Shown: positions 1-9,250, counted from the first letter of the stretch. The stretch is 64,000 nt of DNA from Paenibacillus sp. JCM 10914 (GCF_001315105.1 NZ_BAZR01000011.1:88080-152079), one strand, 5' to 3'. Notes: generated by a model from the letters alone, not told the origin. Numbers and translations: made by a program.

Positions 1-765
1 AACCCTCCGCAGTGGAGCGGGTTAGAGAATTTCAGCCGCTTGATGGGCGACTCCATGTTCTGGAACGCGCTCTGGAACACATTATATTTTGCGATATTGT
101 TCGTGCCGTTACAGACGTTTCTTGCGCTGGTGCTGGCCGTCGCCTTGAATCAGAAGCTGAGGGGACTGAAGTGGTTCCGGATGGCGCACTTCATTCCGGT
201 CATCTCTTCATGGACGGTCATCCTGTATGTGGCCGATGCGATCTTCAATCCGCGGTTCGGATTTGCGAACAGTCTGCTCGCCAAGCTAGGTTTAAACCCG
301 CAGAGCTGGCTGCAGGATTCAAACCTGGTCATACCGCTGCTCGTGTTCATCGCGGTATGGAAGGGAATCGGATATATCATGGTTATTTATTTGGCAGGAC
401 TGCAGAGCGTGCCAGGCGACCTGTATGAGGCAGCGGAGATGGATGGAGCAGGGGCGCTGCGCAAATTCCGCTTTATTACGATACCTCTGATTTCACCGAC
501 CACATTTCTCGTGCTCATCTTGAGTACGATCTCAACTTTTCAAGCATTTGAGCAAATCTTCGTGCTGACGGGCAAAGGGGATATCGGTTCGGCCGGTGGA
601 CCGAACAATTCCTCGATGGTACTCATGCTCTATCTGTACCGGGAAGGATTCACCTACATGCGGATGGGATATGCCTCAGCGATTGCGTGGGTATTGTTCA
701 TGATTCTGTTCCTGTTAACCCTGCTTCAGCTCAGGGGACAGAAGAAATGGGTCCATTATGAATGA
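1..765 (+). CDS. Sugar ABC transporter permease, MalF/UgpA type (5' end outside window)
   Basis: The reading frame is open from base 1, so the gene starts upstream of the window; the in-frame TTG near 40 is internal. About 254 residues are present. Hydrophobic helices alternate with short loops, and an EAA-type loop (YEAAEMDGAGALRKF, near 425-470) is the conserved site where binding-protein-dependent permeases contact their ATPase. The first helices fit MalF/UgpA-type inner membrane subunits of CUT1 sugar importers. The stop overlaps the next permease region, so the two are translationally linked. The substrate is not visible; the isomerase and two dehydrogenases downstream suggest a polyol, inositol-like or modified sugar. 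The binding protein is expected upstream. Confidence 0.9.
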   Translation, partial: NPPQWSGLENFSRLMGDSMFWNALWNTLYFAILFVPLQTFLALVLAVALNQKLRGLKWFRMAHFIPVISSWTVILYVADAIFNPRFGFANSLLAKLGLNPQSWLQDSNLVIPLLVFIAVWKGIGYIMVIYLAGLQSVPGDLYEAAEMDGAGALRKFRFITIPLISPTTFLVLILSTISTFQAFEQIFVLTGKGDIGSAGGPNNSSMVLMLYLYREGFTYMRMGYASAIAWVLFMILFLLTLLQLRGQKKWVHYE

Positions 766-794
766 CCGTCACCATTGGAGAGGAGGAGCTTGTC

Positions 795-1619
795 GTGCAG
801 AGGAAGTGGATGGGTAGAACGATCGGATACGTATTAATCGGAATCAGCTCTCTTATCATGATCGTGCCGTTTCTAACGGCGCTCTTGAATTCATTGAAGA
901 CCTACAAGGAATACACGACGGTACCGCCCCAGTGGATACCGGACGTGATGCAGTGGTCCAACTATGCCGCCGTATTTAAGCTTGGCAACATCGGGGTTTA
1001 TACGATGAACAGTATGATCGTAGCCGTCTTGTCCGTATTGGGGGCGTTAATCTCCTGCTCTATGGTCGGGTTTGCATTCGCGCGCTTGAGGTTCCCGCTG
1101 AAGAATGCATTGTTTGTGATGGTGCTCGGGACGATGATGATTCCGGCGGTGGTGATCATCATTCCGCACTTTATTATCTTCAATCGGCTGAACATGCTGG
1201 ACACGCTGACGCCGCTCTGGATTATTGAATGGCTGGCACAGCCGTTCGGGATATTCCTGATGCGCCAAGCCTTCCTCAACATTCCGCGGGAGTACGAGGA
1301 GGCCGCCAAGATGGAGGGCTGTAATCCGTTCCAGGTGTATATGCGCATCTTCATTCCCATGACGAAGCCGACATTGGCAACTTTGGCGATCTTTACATTC
1401 ATGGGCAAGTGGAACGAGATTCTGACTCCCGTCATTTACTTGACGACCAATGAGAAATATACGCTGCCGATCGGGGTCTTGTCTCTATCGGGACAATGGA
1501 GCGGGAATGAGCAGCTGTTAATCGCGGCGGCACTGGTAAGCTTGGTTCCCATTCTGCTCGTCTTCCTGTTTGCGGAAAAATACTTTGTGCAGAATCACAG
1601 TATGGCGGGGATCAAATAA
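795..1619 (+). CDS. Sugar ABC transporter permease, MalG/UgpE type
   Basis: Second membrane subunit of the CUT1 importer, about 274 residues with six predicted helices and the EAA loop (EEAAKMEGCNPFQVY near 1300-1340). The family ending is typical: a hydrophobic helix then KYFVQ and a short MAGIK tail. An ATG at 762 overlaps the previous stop (ATGA), but GTG 795 has AGGAGG at 781-786 with 8 bases of spacing, so I prefer 795; starting at 762 adds 11 residues. Together with the preceding permease it forms the channel. No ATPase gene is nearby, as is common in Paenibacillus where a shared MsmX-like ATPase serves many CUT1 systems (inference). Confidence 0.9.
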   Translation: MQRKWMGRTIGYVLIGISSLIMIVPFLTALLNSLKTYKEYTTVPPQWIPDVMQWSNYAAVFKLGNIGVYTMNSMIVAVLSVLGALISCSMVGFAFARLRFPLKNALFVMVLGTMMIPAVVIIIPHFIIFNRLNMLDTLTPLWIIEWLAQPFGIFLMRQAFLNIPREYEEAAKMEGCNPFQVYMRIFIPMTKPTLATLAIFTFMGKWNEILTPVIYLTTNEKYTLPIGVLSLSGQWSGNEQLLIAAALVSLVPILLVFLFAEKYFVQNHSMAGIK

Positions 1620-1655
1620 CCCTGGCTCACGGCCGAAGAAAGGATGGATGCCAAG

Positions 1656-2525
1656 ATGTTGAGATTAGCGGCGTTCAGCGGCGCATTGATCGATTACAGT
1701 ATTCACGAAGCGATGGCGATCACGGCGGATCTAGGCTTTGATGGCATCGAAATCGCTTGCCGGGAGCCCCATCTAAGTCCGGCGTCGTCGCTGGAACGTG
1801 TACGCGAGATGAGAAATATAGCGGAAGGATACGGGCTTGAGATTCCCGTATTGGCAGGGTATATGGGACATTTTTCTACAATCAGCGATGCGGAATGTGA
1901 GGTCGCGTATGATCAATTTCAGGCCTTGCTCGAGCGAGCTGAGATTCTGGAATCGAATATGGTCAGGGTATTCCCTGGCGGACCGAACGCTTTCCTTGCA
2001 GCCGATTACCATTATGAGAAGGCGGCCTTCTGGATACGGAAATGTGCGGAACAGGCCAGCGCCGCCGGCAAGCGAATCGTGTTAGAGATTCATAATATAA
2101 GCTTGATCGAGACGGAAGTCAGTGCACGGAGATTGATCCAGATGATCGATCACGACAGCGTGGGATTGATCCACGATGCTGGCAATATGTACATTACGGA
2201 TACGGAGTTCGGCGAAGAATCGGTGCGTGGGCTCGGGCGAGATCTGCTTCATGTGCATATCAAAGACGAGAAGCGAATCCGTGAAGGAGGTGCGCCAGGT
2301 TCCTTCAAGAACGTGACGCGGCACGGGAATGAATTCTTCATGCAGTGTCGCCTTGGCGAGGGAGATGTAGATCATAGCGGACTCCTGAGAGAGTTGAAGG
2401 CGCAAGCGTATGATGGCTGGTTGACGCTGGAATGTGCGGCTCCTTATCCGCCCAAGGAACGACTCGCTTATGACATGAAGATTATCCGGGAGTGGCTGCA
2501 GGCTGTGGAGGTGAATGAAGGGTGA
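1656..2525 (+). CDS. Sugar phosphate isomerase/epimerase, TIM barrel (AP-endonuclease-2 fold)
   Basis: About 289 residues of the xylose-isomerase-like TIM-barrel superfamily that includes IolE, IolI and many sugar epimerases. Visible hallmarks are the early LGFDGIEIA strand, the EIHN strand end, GLIHDAGNMY and HVHIKDEK, which carry the Glu, Asp and His metal ligands, and a final WLTLECA strand. ATG 1644 sits directly on the purine-rich ribosome site; ATG 1656, 12 bases on, has normal spacing and is preferred. The stop overlaps the GTG of the next dehydrogenase (GTGA), so the operon is tightly coupled. It probably isomerises or epimerises the sugar imported by the preceding permeases or an oxidised keto-product from the following dehydrogenases; the exact reaction cannot be read. 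Confidence 0.85.
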   Translation: MLRLAAFSGALIDYSIHEAMAITADLGFDGIEIACREPHLSPASSLERVREMRNIAEGYGLEIPVLAGYMGHFSTISDAECEVAYDQFQALLERAEILESNMVRVFPGGPNAFLAADYHYEKAAFWIRKCAEQASAAGKRIVLEIHNISLIETEVSARRLIQMIDHDSVGLIHDAGNMYITDTEFGEESVRGLGRDLLHVHIKDEKRIREGGAPGSFKNVTRHGNEFFMQCRLGEGDVDHSGLLRELKAQAYDGWLTLECAAPYPPKERLAYDMKIIREWLQAVEVNEG

Positions 2526-3558
2526 CCATACGGAAGTTTGGCATTATCGGCTGCCAGCATGCTCACATCGGACTATTTATCGAGGAGATGTTGGCACTTG
2601 GTTATGAATGCACCGGAATCTATGAGCCGGATAACATGAAGCTCGCCCGAGCGATGGCAGATCAATACGGATTGCGCATACTCTCGGATGTAAAGCTGCT
2701 ACTAAGTGATGAAGAGGTGTCCGTGATTGGTTGTGCCTCTATTAATAACAAGAAGATCGACGTAATTGAACTGTGCGAGACGCATGGCAAGCACATTATG
2801 GTCGATAAACCGGCGGTGACGAATCGGGAGGGCTTGGAGCGATTACGCGCCGTCTTGGAGAGAGGTGCCATCGAAATCGGAATGATGTTGACCGAGCGCT
2901 TCCGGCCCTCCCTTCATACGGTTCGGCGGCTGATCGAGGCTGGCGGCCTTGGCGATATTGTTCATATTTCACTGCGTAAGCCGCATCGATTAAATCCGCA
3001 GTCGCGTCCGGCCTGGCATTTTGACAAACAGCAATCGGGCGGGATTATCAATGATCTGTTCGTTCATGATTTCGATCTGCTTCGCTGGTTGACGGGGCGC
3101 GAAGTAGAGTGCGCTTCGGGGTATCTTGCCAAAAACATCCTGCCACAGCATCCTAGCTTTTACGATACGGGCGGCGCCAGGTGGTTATGGCAGACGGTAT
3201 CACGGCCCAGCTCTATGCAGACTGGCACACCCCCACAGGCAGCTGGACTTGGGGGGACGGACGAATCTTCATTACGGGCACAGCAGGGATGGTCGAAATT
3301 CGTCTGGAAGGGGATCCCCTGTTGGAACAAGACGAGGTGGCCTTGCTTGTGACGCACGATCAGGAGTTGAACATGATTCCTTTAGAAGAGCCACCGGTTT
3401 CTCTGGCCCAGGATTTCTTGAACCGGATGGCGGGCAGGGGGGCGCATATCGCCCATACGGATATTTATAAAGCTTCAGAGGCTACTGTCATGCTGGATGA
3501 GCAAGCTAGAGTCATCGTACGGAATCGAGAGAGTCGGCACATTGCAGACATGAAATGA
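2522..3558 (+). CDS. Gfo/Idh/MocA family oxidoreductase (single-base frameshift near 3180)
   Basis: NAD(P)-dependent sugar dehydrogenase. The N-terminal Rossmann strand (FGIIGCQHAH) and the VDKPAVTN loop correspond to the conserved GxGxxG-like and EKP motifs; HDFDLLRWLTG belongs to the C-terminal alpha/beta domain. Start is GTG 2522 with GGAGG at 2507-2511. The frame breaks at GG 3180-3181: restoring one G gives a continuous protein through ITAQLYADWHTP to the stop at 3558, about 345 residues, the family's usual size. No other lesion is seen. The loss fits the homopolymer-indel pattern of the whole window, so a sequencing error is more likely than a real pseudogene. Overlaps the upstream isomerase by four bases. 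Confidence 0.8.
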
Positions 3559-3572
3559 AGAGGGGTGCGAAC

Positions 3573-4585
3573 ATGGCGAAGGACAGCTCACCAGTCCGGT
3601 TCGGTATCATCGGCTGCGGCATCATTGCGGATATCCACGCGCAAAGTATAGCGCACATACCGGAAGCGGTGCTTGCAGCCGCATATGATACGAAGCAGGA
3701 GGCCGCGGTTAGACTTACAGAGCAATACGGCGGAGAGGTATGCGACAGCATGGAGGCACTGCTGGGCAGGGCGGATGTGGATGTCGTCTGCATCTGTACG
3801 CCCAGCGGCATGCATATCGATCAGACGGTGCTGGCTGCCCAGGCAGGCAAGCATGTGTTGGTCGAGAAACCGATGGCGATCCGGCTTGAAGACGTGGAGC
3901 GGATGATTGAAGTCTGCAAGGATCACAACGTATTGCTCGCTACCGTCTTCCCTAGACGGATGTCGCCGCAAGCCCAGTATGCGCGGAAGCTTATTCAGGA
4001 AGGCAGGCTGGGCAAGCTTAGCCTCTGCTCGGCGTATGTCATGCTCTATCGCGATCAAGCCTATTACGATAGTGCTGGCTGGCGGGGAACATGGGCGATG
4101 GATGGCGGCGGGGCATGATGAATCAAGGCATTCATACGGTGGATATGCTGCAATGGCTTGCCGGGCCCGTCACATCCTTATCTGCCAAGGCCAAGGCGGT
4201 ATTGCGGAACATCGAGGTAGAGGATACGGTCACGGCCGCGCTGGAGTTCGCCAGCGGCGCGCTTGGTATTCTTGAGATCACAACCACGGCGCTCGACGGG
4301 AAGGGACAACGGCTCGTGTTCCATGGAGAGAAGGGCAAGTTGGTTATAGAGGAAGATACGATTGTAGCCTTGCAAATCAATGGCGAAGATGTGGAACTGC
4401 CTTCCTTCGAGCCGTTTAAGGTCATTCCGGACGGCCATCGGCTGCAGATACAGGATATGGCGGTCGCCGTACGGGATGGTCGCGACCCGGTGATCACCGG
4501 CGCTGACGGTCGCCATTCGCTGGAGATTATCCTCGGGGCTTATGAGGCTTCGAGGCAGCGTAAAGAGATCGAGCTGCAGGTATAA
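3573..4585 (+). CDS. Gfo/Idh/MocA family oxidoreductase, second copy (single-base frameshift near 4114)
   Basis: Second NAD(P)-dependent dehydrogenase of the operon. The Rossmann start (VRFGIIGCGIIADIHAQS) and CICTPSGMHI...HVLVEKPMA are textbook family motifs. ATG 3555 overlaps the preceding stop, but ATG 3573 follows a GAGGGGTG ribosome site at normal distance and is preferred. The frame is lost at C 4114: one added C restores GGGAMMNQGIHTVDML, the conserved catalytic-site stretch, and the rest runs to 4585 (about 338 residues). This is one of many one-base homopolymer losses in the window. The two dehydrogenases differ clearly in sequence, so they are not a recent duplication; they may act on successive intermediates (inference). 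Confidence 0.82.
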
Positions 4586-4698
4586 GAAGGATGAGGTTCA
4601 TCTCGTCGTTATACGCAGGAAGAGCAAGGGACTATCCAATATTAAGGTTTAACGTGCTTGAAAACAGCTCGATGTGGAAAAAAGTGATTATTTGAACA

Positions 4699-4735
4699 AT
4701 GACGGCGCTATGGGATGCTATCTCAGCACCGTCAT
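4699..4735 (+). terminator. Hairpin terminator between convergent genes
   Basis: ATGACGGCGCT at 4699-4709 pairs with AGCACCGTCAT at 4725-4735, one mismatch, followed by TTTTGT. It ends the sugar operon and overlaps the stop codon of the opposing WYL regulator. Confidence 0.65.
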
Positions 4736-5682
4736 TTTGTGTATTTGTCCATCATCTCTATCAGAAGTCCTCTCATGCAGTCAACGAGCTCCTTGGGTTC
4801 GGTCACGGTGGCTTCATTACCCAAGCCGATAAAAAACTTGGCGAAGTAAGGGATTTCTTTGGTGGGTATGTCTTGATTGAGTATTCCAGTTCCATCATGA
4901 TCCATGTCAATGTGGGGGGCGTGCCATAATTCGGATTCGCACCGCTGAACCCCTTCTCGGCTAAGTTCGACGGACATTCGGACATAGACGAGTGATTCCG
5001 AGCCGAAATCTTCCCAGTTTCCGAGGTGGATATGACGGTGATCCAGTGGCTCGATTCCTGTATGATTATTGGATATGGACAGGATGCGATCACAACGGAA
5101 CAGTCGAAAGTCTTCACGAAGAAAACAATAGGCCGGACAATACCAGAACCCATTGCTGGCATAGATGCCGACAGGCTGAATATCCCGATTCGAAGAACCG
5201 TTCTTCGTTTCATAAGCAATGGTCACGACTTGCTGCTGCACGGAAGCATCCAGAAGATCGCCCAGAAACTCGGATTTTTGCTGCCGGGTATGGGTCAGGA
5301 AATCCACTCGATTCTTCATCTGGTCAATCCGGTCTCGAACGTCGCCGGGCATATAATAATAAAATTTCTGAAGTGCCGCAGATGATTCGGCTTCAAAGGG
5401 AAGAAATAAGTAGTGACGCAGGGCATGACTGGCAAAAAACATAGCGACCGCTTCTTCCTCACTGAAGGCGATCGGTGGAAGGATCCGTTCCTTGAGTACC
5501 TGATACCCGCCGTGGGGACCAACCTCGGAATATAGAGGGACCCCGAGCTCGCTTAGCTCCTGCAGGTCACGCAATATCGTACGTGAAGAAACGCCGAATT
5601 CATCAGCTAGTTCCTTCACCGTGAATTTTCGCATCCGGTTAACGGTCATCATCAGTTCCATAAGACGTTTGGATTTGGACAT
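4732..5682 (-). CDS. WYL-domain HTH transcriptional regulator (YafY family)
   Basis: About 316 residues. The N-terminus is a DeoR-like winged HTH (KSKRLMELMMTVNRMRKFTV, then ELADEFGVSSRTILRDLQEL); the middle holds the WYL domain with its signature around GFWYCPAYCFLREDFRLFRCDRI, and a WCX-type C-terminal extension follows. WYL proteins sense small molecules or nucleic-acid signals and act as repressors or activators. ATG 5682 follows GGAG on the minus strand at 8 bases; the ATG 15 codons upstream lacks a site. It is divergent from the DinB-family gene at 5802, and a perfect palindrome lies between them (5712-5726), so self-regulation and control of the dinB-like gene is likely. Confidence 0.88.
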   Translation of the reverse strand: MSKSKRLMELMMTVNRMRKFTVKELADEFGVSSRTILRDLQELSELGVPLYSEVGPHGGYQVLKERILPPIAFSEEEAVAMFFASHALRHYLFLPFEAESSAALQKFYYYMPGDVRDRIDQMKNRVDFLTHTRQQKSEFLGDLLDASVQQQVVTIAYETKNGSSNRDIQPVGIYASNGFWYCPAYCFLREDFRLFRCDRILSISNNHTGIEPLDHRHIHLGNWEDFGSESLVYVRMSVELSREGVQRCESELWHAPHIDMDHDGTGILNQDIPTKEIPYFAKFFIGLGNEATVTEPKELVDCMRGLLIEMMDKYTK

Positions 5683-5711
5683 AGGATCAGCTCCATTTCG
5701 TATGATGACTA

Positions 5712-5748
5712 TGACAATAGTTGTCACTATTATAGACTATACTATCTT
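5712..5748 (+). promoter_or_regulatory. Divergent promoter region with palindromic operator
   Basis: TGACAATAGTTGTCA (5712-5726) is a perfect 6+6 palindrome around TAG. Its right half contains TTGTCA (5721-5726), a plausible -35, with TATCTT at 5743-5748 as -10 (16-bp spacer) reading toward the dinB-like gene. On the minus strand TATAAT lies at 5734-5729, so the palindrome is also just downstream of the regulator's -10. This is the expected layout for a WYL regulator controlling itself and its neighbour. Confidence 0.55.
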
Positions 5749-5801
5749 TAGAACCTAGATACACCTCTCAACCACATATTCGAGAAATGGAGTGAATGAA
5801 C

Positions 5802-6290
5802 ATGAATGATTTGAATGGGCTGAAGCAGCTGTTATTTGAGGAGCTTGAACTTATCGTGAGGACAACGACGAATCTGATCCATAAAATTCAGGACGAGCAT
5901 TGGGGATACCGGCCAGCCGAGAACATGAGGACGCTGCAGGAGCTAGTCCACCATCTTGTTTCCGTACCAGCTACGGATTTGCTTATTCTACAGGAGAAGA
6001 GTGAGGCGGAGATCCGGGAGCTTGAAGCAAGCATTAACGCTGACGGCGTTGAGAAGGACAAGCTGATCAACTGGATGACAAGCGGACTCGCAGATGTAAA
6101 GTCTTATATGAGTAGCCTGACAGATGAAGAGTTTATGCAGAAGAAAACGAAGCCCTTCTACTTGGAGCACGGATCATCCCAAGCCAAGTGGCTGATTGAG
6201 ATCGTTACGCATGCTCAGCATCACCGGGCGCAGATGTTTAATTATCTCAAAGAGCAGGGCTATGAAGTAAATATGTTTGATTTATACTAG
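5802..6290 (+). CDS. DinB/YfiT-like four-helix metalloprotein
   Basis: About 162 residues with the DinB-superfamily pattern: an N-terminal helix, HLVSVPATD with the first metal-ligand histidine, and HAQHHRAQMFNYL near the C-terminus with the paired histidines. Bacillota members include DNA-damage-inducible DinB and thiol transferases (bacillithiol S-transferase), but the substrate is unknown for most. ATG 5796 abuts the GGAGTGA site, so ATG 5802, 9 bases from GGAG, is the better start. It sits head-to-head with the WYL regulator and is followed 43 bases later by a Cdd1-like gene with its own ribosome site; the two could be co-transcribed. Confidence 0.8.
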   Translation: MNDLNGLKQLLFEELELIVRTTTNLIHKIQDEHWGYRPAENMRTLQELVHHLVSVPATDLLILQEKSEAEIRELEASINADGVEKDKLINWMTSGLADVKSYMSSLTDEEFMQKKTKPFYLEHGSSQAKWLIEIVTHAQHHRAQMFNYLKEQGYEVNMFDLY

Positions 6291-6333
6291 AACAGAATAG
6301 GTACGGGGAATGTAGCGAGAAGGAGGGAAAAAG

Positions 6334-6849
6334 ATGCAGCGGAATGCACGGATGAAATCGCCGAAGCTCCCGTTAACGGATGAAGAGCGGGCACAGCTAC
6401 GGCTGAACAGATTAAAGCTAAGTGATATTGCGCGTATGGATATACAACAATTATCCAGCGTGCTTGATATCGCCGATAGCCGTGCCGAATATATTCGCGG
6501 ACTGGCACAGTTTCAGACCGTTCCATCGATTGGTCCCAAAGTCGCTGAACGTGTAGTCAAGATGGGGTACTACGCGTTGGATGAAATCAAGGATGAAGAT
6601 GGCGCCGAGTTAACTGATCGGATGGAGGCAAGCCTTGGAACATGGGAGGATCCATGCGTGGAGGATTCGTTCCGCTGTATCATTCATCATGCCAATCATC
6701 CGGATAGCGAAAAGCTGTGGCACGACTTCACCGAGGAGCGTAAGAGATTCCGGGAGAAGCACGGCTACCCTTCAACCCGTCCTACCTTATCCTGGTACGA
6801 CAAAACATCCCCTCATATGTCCGGTTGCAAGAGTTCTCCAGACAATTAG
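6334..6849 (+). CDS. Helix-hairpin-helix protein, pathogenicity-locus Cdd1 family
   Basis: 171 residues. FQTVPSIGPKVAERVVKMGY is a helix-hairpin-helix motif, the DNA-backbone-binding hairpin of nucleases and repair proteins, and EDPCVEDSFRCIIHHAN followed by KLWHDF is characteristic of the small Cdd1 family (named after a gene beside the Clostridioides difficile toxin locus; function not established). A strong AGGAGG precedes ATG 6334. The last 25 residues are polar and probably disordered. Following the dinB-like gene in the same direction suggests a shared transcript and perhaps a DNA-stress role, which is inference only. Confidence 0.75.
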   Translation: MQRNARMKSPKLPLTDEERAQLRLNRLKLSDIARMDIQQLSSVLDIADSRAEYIRGLAQFQTVPSIGPKVAERVVKMGYYALDEIKDEDGAELTDRMEASLGTWEDPCVEDSFRCIIHHANHPDSEKLWHDFTEERKRFREKHGYPSTRPTLSWYDKTSPHMSGCKSSPDN

Positions 6850-6904
6850 GGGATGTTCACCAGCTATATTCGGTTAATGAATAATCAAGAAGGATAACAG
6901 CATT

Positions 6905-8350
6905 CTATTCAACTGGCATATTCTCGGATGAAGCGGAGGATCTCATATACTGTGGCGGACTTACGTCATCAATAAGTAGAATGCCATCGTATTGGTCACG
7001 GGCGACTAAGCTTTCCGGTATCATGCCCCAGCTGTAGGCAAAGCGCGGCTCGAACATCCAGGAGTTGCCGGACTCACGGTTTTGGTAACGAAGATCCATG
7101 AATGTATACGGTGCACCTGCAGCGGAAAGAATCGATTCAATCGATCCGGGTTCCAGTGGCAGAACATCATGTACATTGCCCAAGTTATCTGCGGTTTGCC
7201 CGCTGGCCGGATACAGGCCTAGTATATAGCTGTATTTTTTCATCTCGTCCGACAGCATTTCCCCCAGTAATGGAACTGGATATGGGGAGCCCATCACTTC
7301 GGTTTGAGCTTTGCGAATGTGGTCGTTGTGTCCCCAAACGATGAATTTCTCCGTGGGGTATACGTCGGTAGCCAGCCACATGAGATTATCATGCATCGCC
7401 TGATCCCGCCATTCCATCGATTCAAGGAATGGGGCATAATCTCCGTTTTCCATGCCGAGGGTCGACTTGATGGAGATCTCGACAAACTCCTGGGCTACCC
7501 GAATTCGGTCGTTCAGACTTCGCTCCAGCAGCATGGATAGCTTAGGGTTGTCCGGGTATAGCTGTTTTACATGAGCCTTGTTTGCCTCGGTTTTGATAGA
7601 TTTCAGAGCATCTTTATATACTTGAATCAGTTGCTTCTTCTCTTTGCGATAAGCCTCAAGATCCGTACCGATGGAGTATTCGGATAATTTCTGCTCGGCT
7701 TCCGCCAGACGCTTAGCCATGGCCTCATCCTTCAACCACTGTCCGTCGAACAGCGGATACTGCAATTGCATGTCAAAACCGGTCAATATGAGCGGCTGCT
7801 TACTTTTTTGAGCTGTTTTTAAGTATTCGAATAATGGCATGATTTCCTTGGACCACCAGACACCGAAGATGGAATCCTTCATGGTCTGTTCCGCGCTCTG
7901 TTGCCCTGCTTTGCCGTAAGCCAAGGATGTATTCCCAAGGCCGCTCTCAAAAGCCAGTACATTGTATCCCATCTCCTGATGCAGGAATTGGATCAATCGG
8001 GTTTTGGCCAGATTGAACTCGGCCACGCCGTGGGAGCTCTCACCCAGGAATACAATGCGCTTGTCATGCAGCAAGGGCTTCAGCATGGCCAGATCCTTAT
8101 ATTGGCTAGTTCCGTTGCCGGGATTGGAGGGTTGAATCGTATCCAATCGGTACACATGGTCTTTGGCCCAGTTCTCCCATTCGGCAATTTTTTCATCGGA
8201 TGTTCGAGCGGTCTTAACTTCAGTCACCTGGCCTTGAATGGCATCTGGACTGGAAGCGTATGCTTTTCCGTCAGGGATAAGCGTGCTCCCCAGAATGGAA
8301 GCGGTGAGCAGGAATGCGGTGAATGCTTTTCTTGTTTGATGTGCTGGCAT
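6905..8350 (-). CDS. Secreted erythromycin-esterase-like protein
   Basis: About 481 residues. An N-terminal signal peptide (KAFTAFLLTASILGST, cleavage likely near AYAS) sends it outside the membrane. The catalytic domain shows FLGESSHGVAEF, with the Glu and His of the erythromycin esterase active site, and later WGHNDHI with the second histidine. Ere enzymes open macrolide lactones, but this superfamily is broad and most secreted Paenibacillus members are untested, so macrolide hydrolysis is only one possibility. Start ATG 8350 follows AAGGAG at a long 14-base spacing; the GTG at 8365 lies inside the ribosome site and is unlikely. It stands alone. Confidence 0.8.
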   Translation of the reverse strand: MPAHQTRKAFTAFLLTASILGSTLIPDGKAYASSPDAIQGQVTEVKTARTSDEKIAEWENWAKDHVYRLDTIQPSNPGNGTSQYKDLAMLKPLLHDKRIVFLGESSHGVAEFNLAKTRLIQFLHQEMGYNVLAFESGLGNTSLAYGKAGQQSAEQTMKDSIFGVWWSKEIMPLFEYLKTAQKSKQPLILTGFDMQLQYPLFDGQWLKDEAMAKRLAEAEQKLSEYSIGTDLEAYRKEKKQLIQVYKDALKSIKTEANKAHVKQLYPDNPKLSMLLERSLNDRIRVAQEFVEISIKSTLGMENGDYAPFLESMEWRDQAMHDNLMWLATDVYPTEKFIVWGHNDHIRKAQTEVMGSPYPVPLLGEMLSDEMKKYSYILGLYPASGQTADNLGNVHDVLPLEPGSIESILSAAGAPYTFMDLRYQNRESGNSWMFEPRFAYSWGMIPESLVARDQYDGILLIDDVSPPQYMRSSASSENMPVE

Positions 8351-8518
8351 GATAGAATCGATCACTCCTTAAAAGGTACACTGTTGTGCATGAACCGGAA
8401 TTTAATGAACATGCGTGCAAGAATTTCGTTGGAAGCTTCCGTACCTGGAATCGGTGGTATCACCTCCTTCACATCGTCACGGTAATGGTCTAGTTAAACT
8501 GAGAACAATCTTACCAGC

Positions 8519-8716
8519 CTAGTCTTCGTCCCAGAACAGATCATTGAGAGTACGTGATAGTGCCTTGCAAATGGCCACGCACAAGCTGAGGGACGGATTA
8601 TATTTGCCAAGCTCGATCAGGCCGATGGTTTGCCTGGAGACACCGACAATCTGAGCCAATTCTTCCTGTGACAGATCCTTCTCGACCCGGGCCATCTTCA
8701 ATTTGATGTTTTTCAT
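8519..8716 (-). CDS. Small XRE-family HTH regulator
   Basis: 65 residues, essentially one lambda-repressor-like HTH domain: MARVEKDLSQEELAQIVGVS, then RQTIGLIELGKYNPSLSL. Such minimal regulators (YozG/YvaO type) often pair with a small membrane protein, as here: it follows the gene at 8741-9250 by 24 bases on the same strand with its own GAAGGTGA ribosome site. It probably regulates that pair. The C-terminus ends in an acidic tail (FWDED). Confidence 0.88.
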   Translation of the reverse strand: MKNIKLKMARVEKDLSQEELAQIVGVSRQTIGLIELGKYNPSLSLCVAICKALSRTLNDLFWDED

Positions 8717-8740
8717 GCAGGTTCACCTTCATATCCCTTT

Positions 8741-9250
8741 CTAAGAATCCAACTGATCGTTCTGTGACATTTTCTGACTTACTCTGTTGGCACCATGGTG
8801 GATCACCAAATTCACGCCAACGAAGAGCGGGATATAGAGGATCAGTGAAACGAAGAAAACCATGAAGAAATATTTGATTTCGGTTGAACTGTTGTCATTT
8901 CCGAACAACACGGCACTGCGGATACCGAAATAAAGAGCGAGTATGATCCCGATAGCCAACCCCCAGAGCGCAGTACGCTTACTGAATGACATTTTATTCC
9001 TCTGGTCATGGACCTCCACCTCATCCGAATAAATTCCCAGCGCCACGCTGCGGATGCCAAAATATATGCTCCCGCTAAGCATAATCAGTAGTTCCAGCCA
9101 TACGGATTCCGTTGGGTGCAGCGCAAAAGATTTAATGATCACAGAGATGCTGCAGATGATCATGATCAAGATATAAACCTCTTTATATATTTTGTTCTTC
9201 AAATTGACGATGCGCTCATCCTCAGCAGAGTGCTTCTTAAACCATTTCAT
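8741..9250 (-). CDS. Four-helix membrane protein, DUF6773-like
   Basis: About 169 residues. A charged N-terminus (MKWFKKHSAEDERIVNLKNK) is followed by four hydrophobic segments near residues 27-45, 53-70, 99-118 and 135-155. It resembles, from memory, the DUF6773 group commonly found beside a small XRE regulator in Bacillus and Paenibacillus; function unknown. ATG 9250 has AAGGAG at 8 bases; the ATG six codons upstream is less well placed. The pair may respond to envelope conditions (inference). Confidence 0.72.
   Translation of the reverse strand: MKWFKKHSAEDERIVNLKNKIYKEVYILIMIICSISVIIKSFALHPTESVWLELLIMLSGSIYFGIRSVALGIYSDEVEVHDQRNKMSFSKRTALWGLAIGIILALYFGIRSAVLFGNDNSSTEIKYFFMVFFVSLILYIPLFVGVNLVIHHGANRVSQKMSQNDQLDS

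Noticed and set aside
6905..8350. Acquired macrolide-resistance gene
   Set aside because: Although it belongs to the erythromycin esterase superfamily, it is a secreted chromosomal member without mobile context, so resistance is not supported by the sequence alone.
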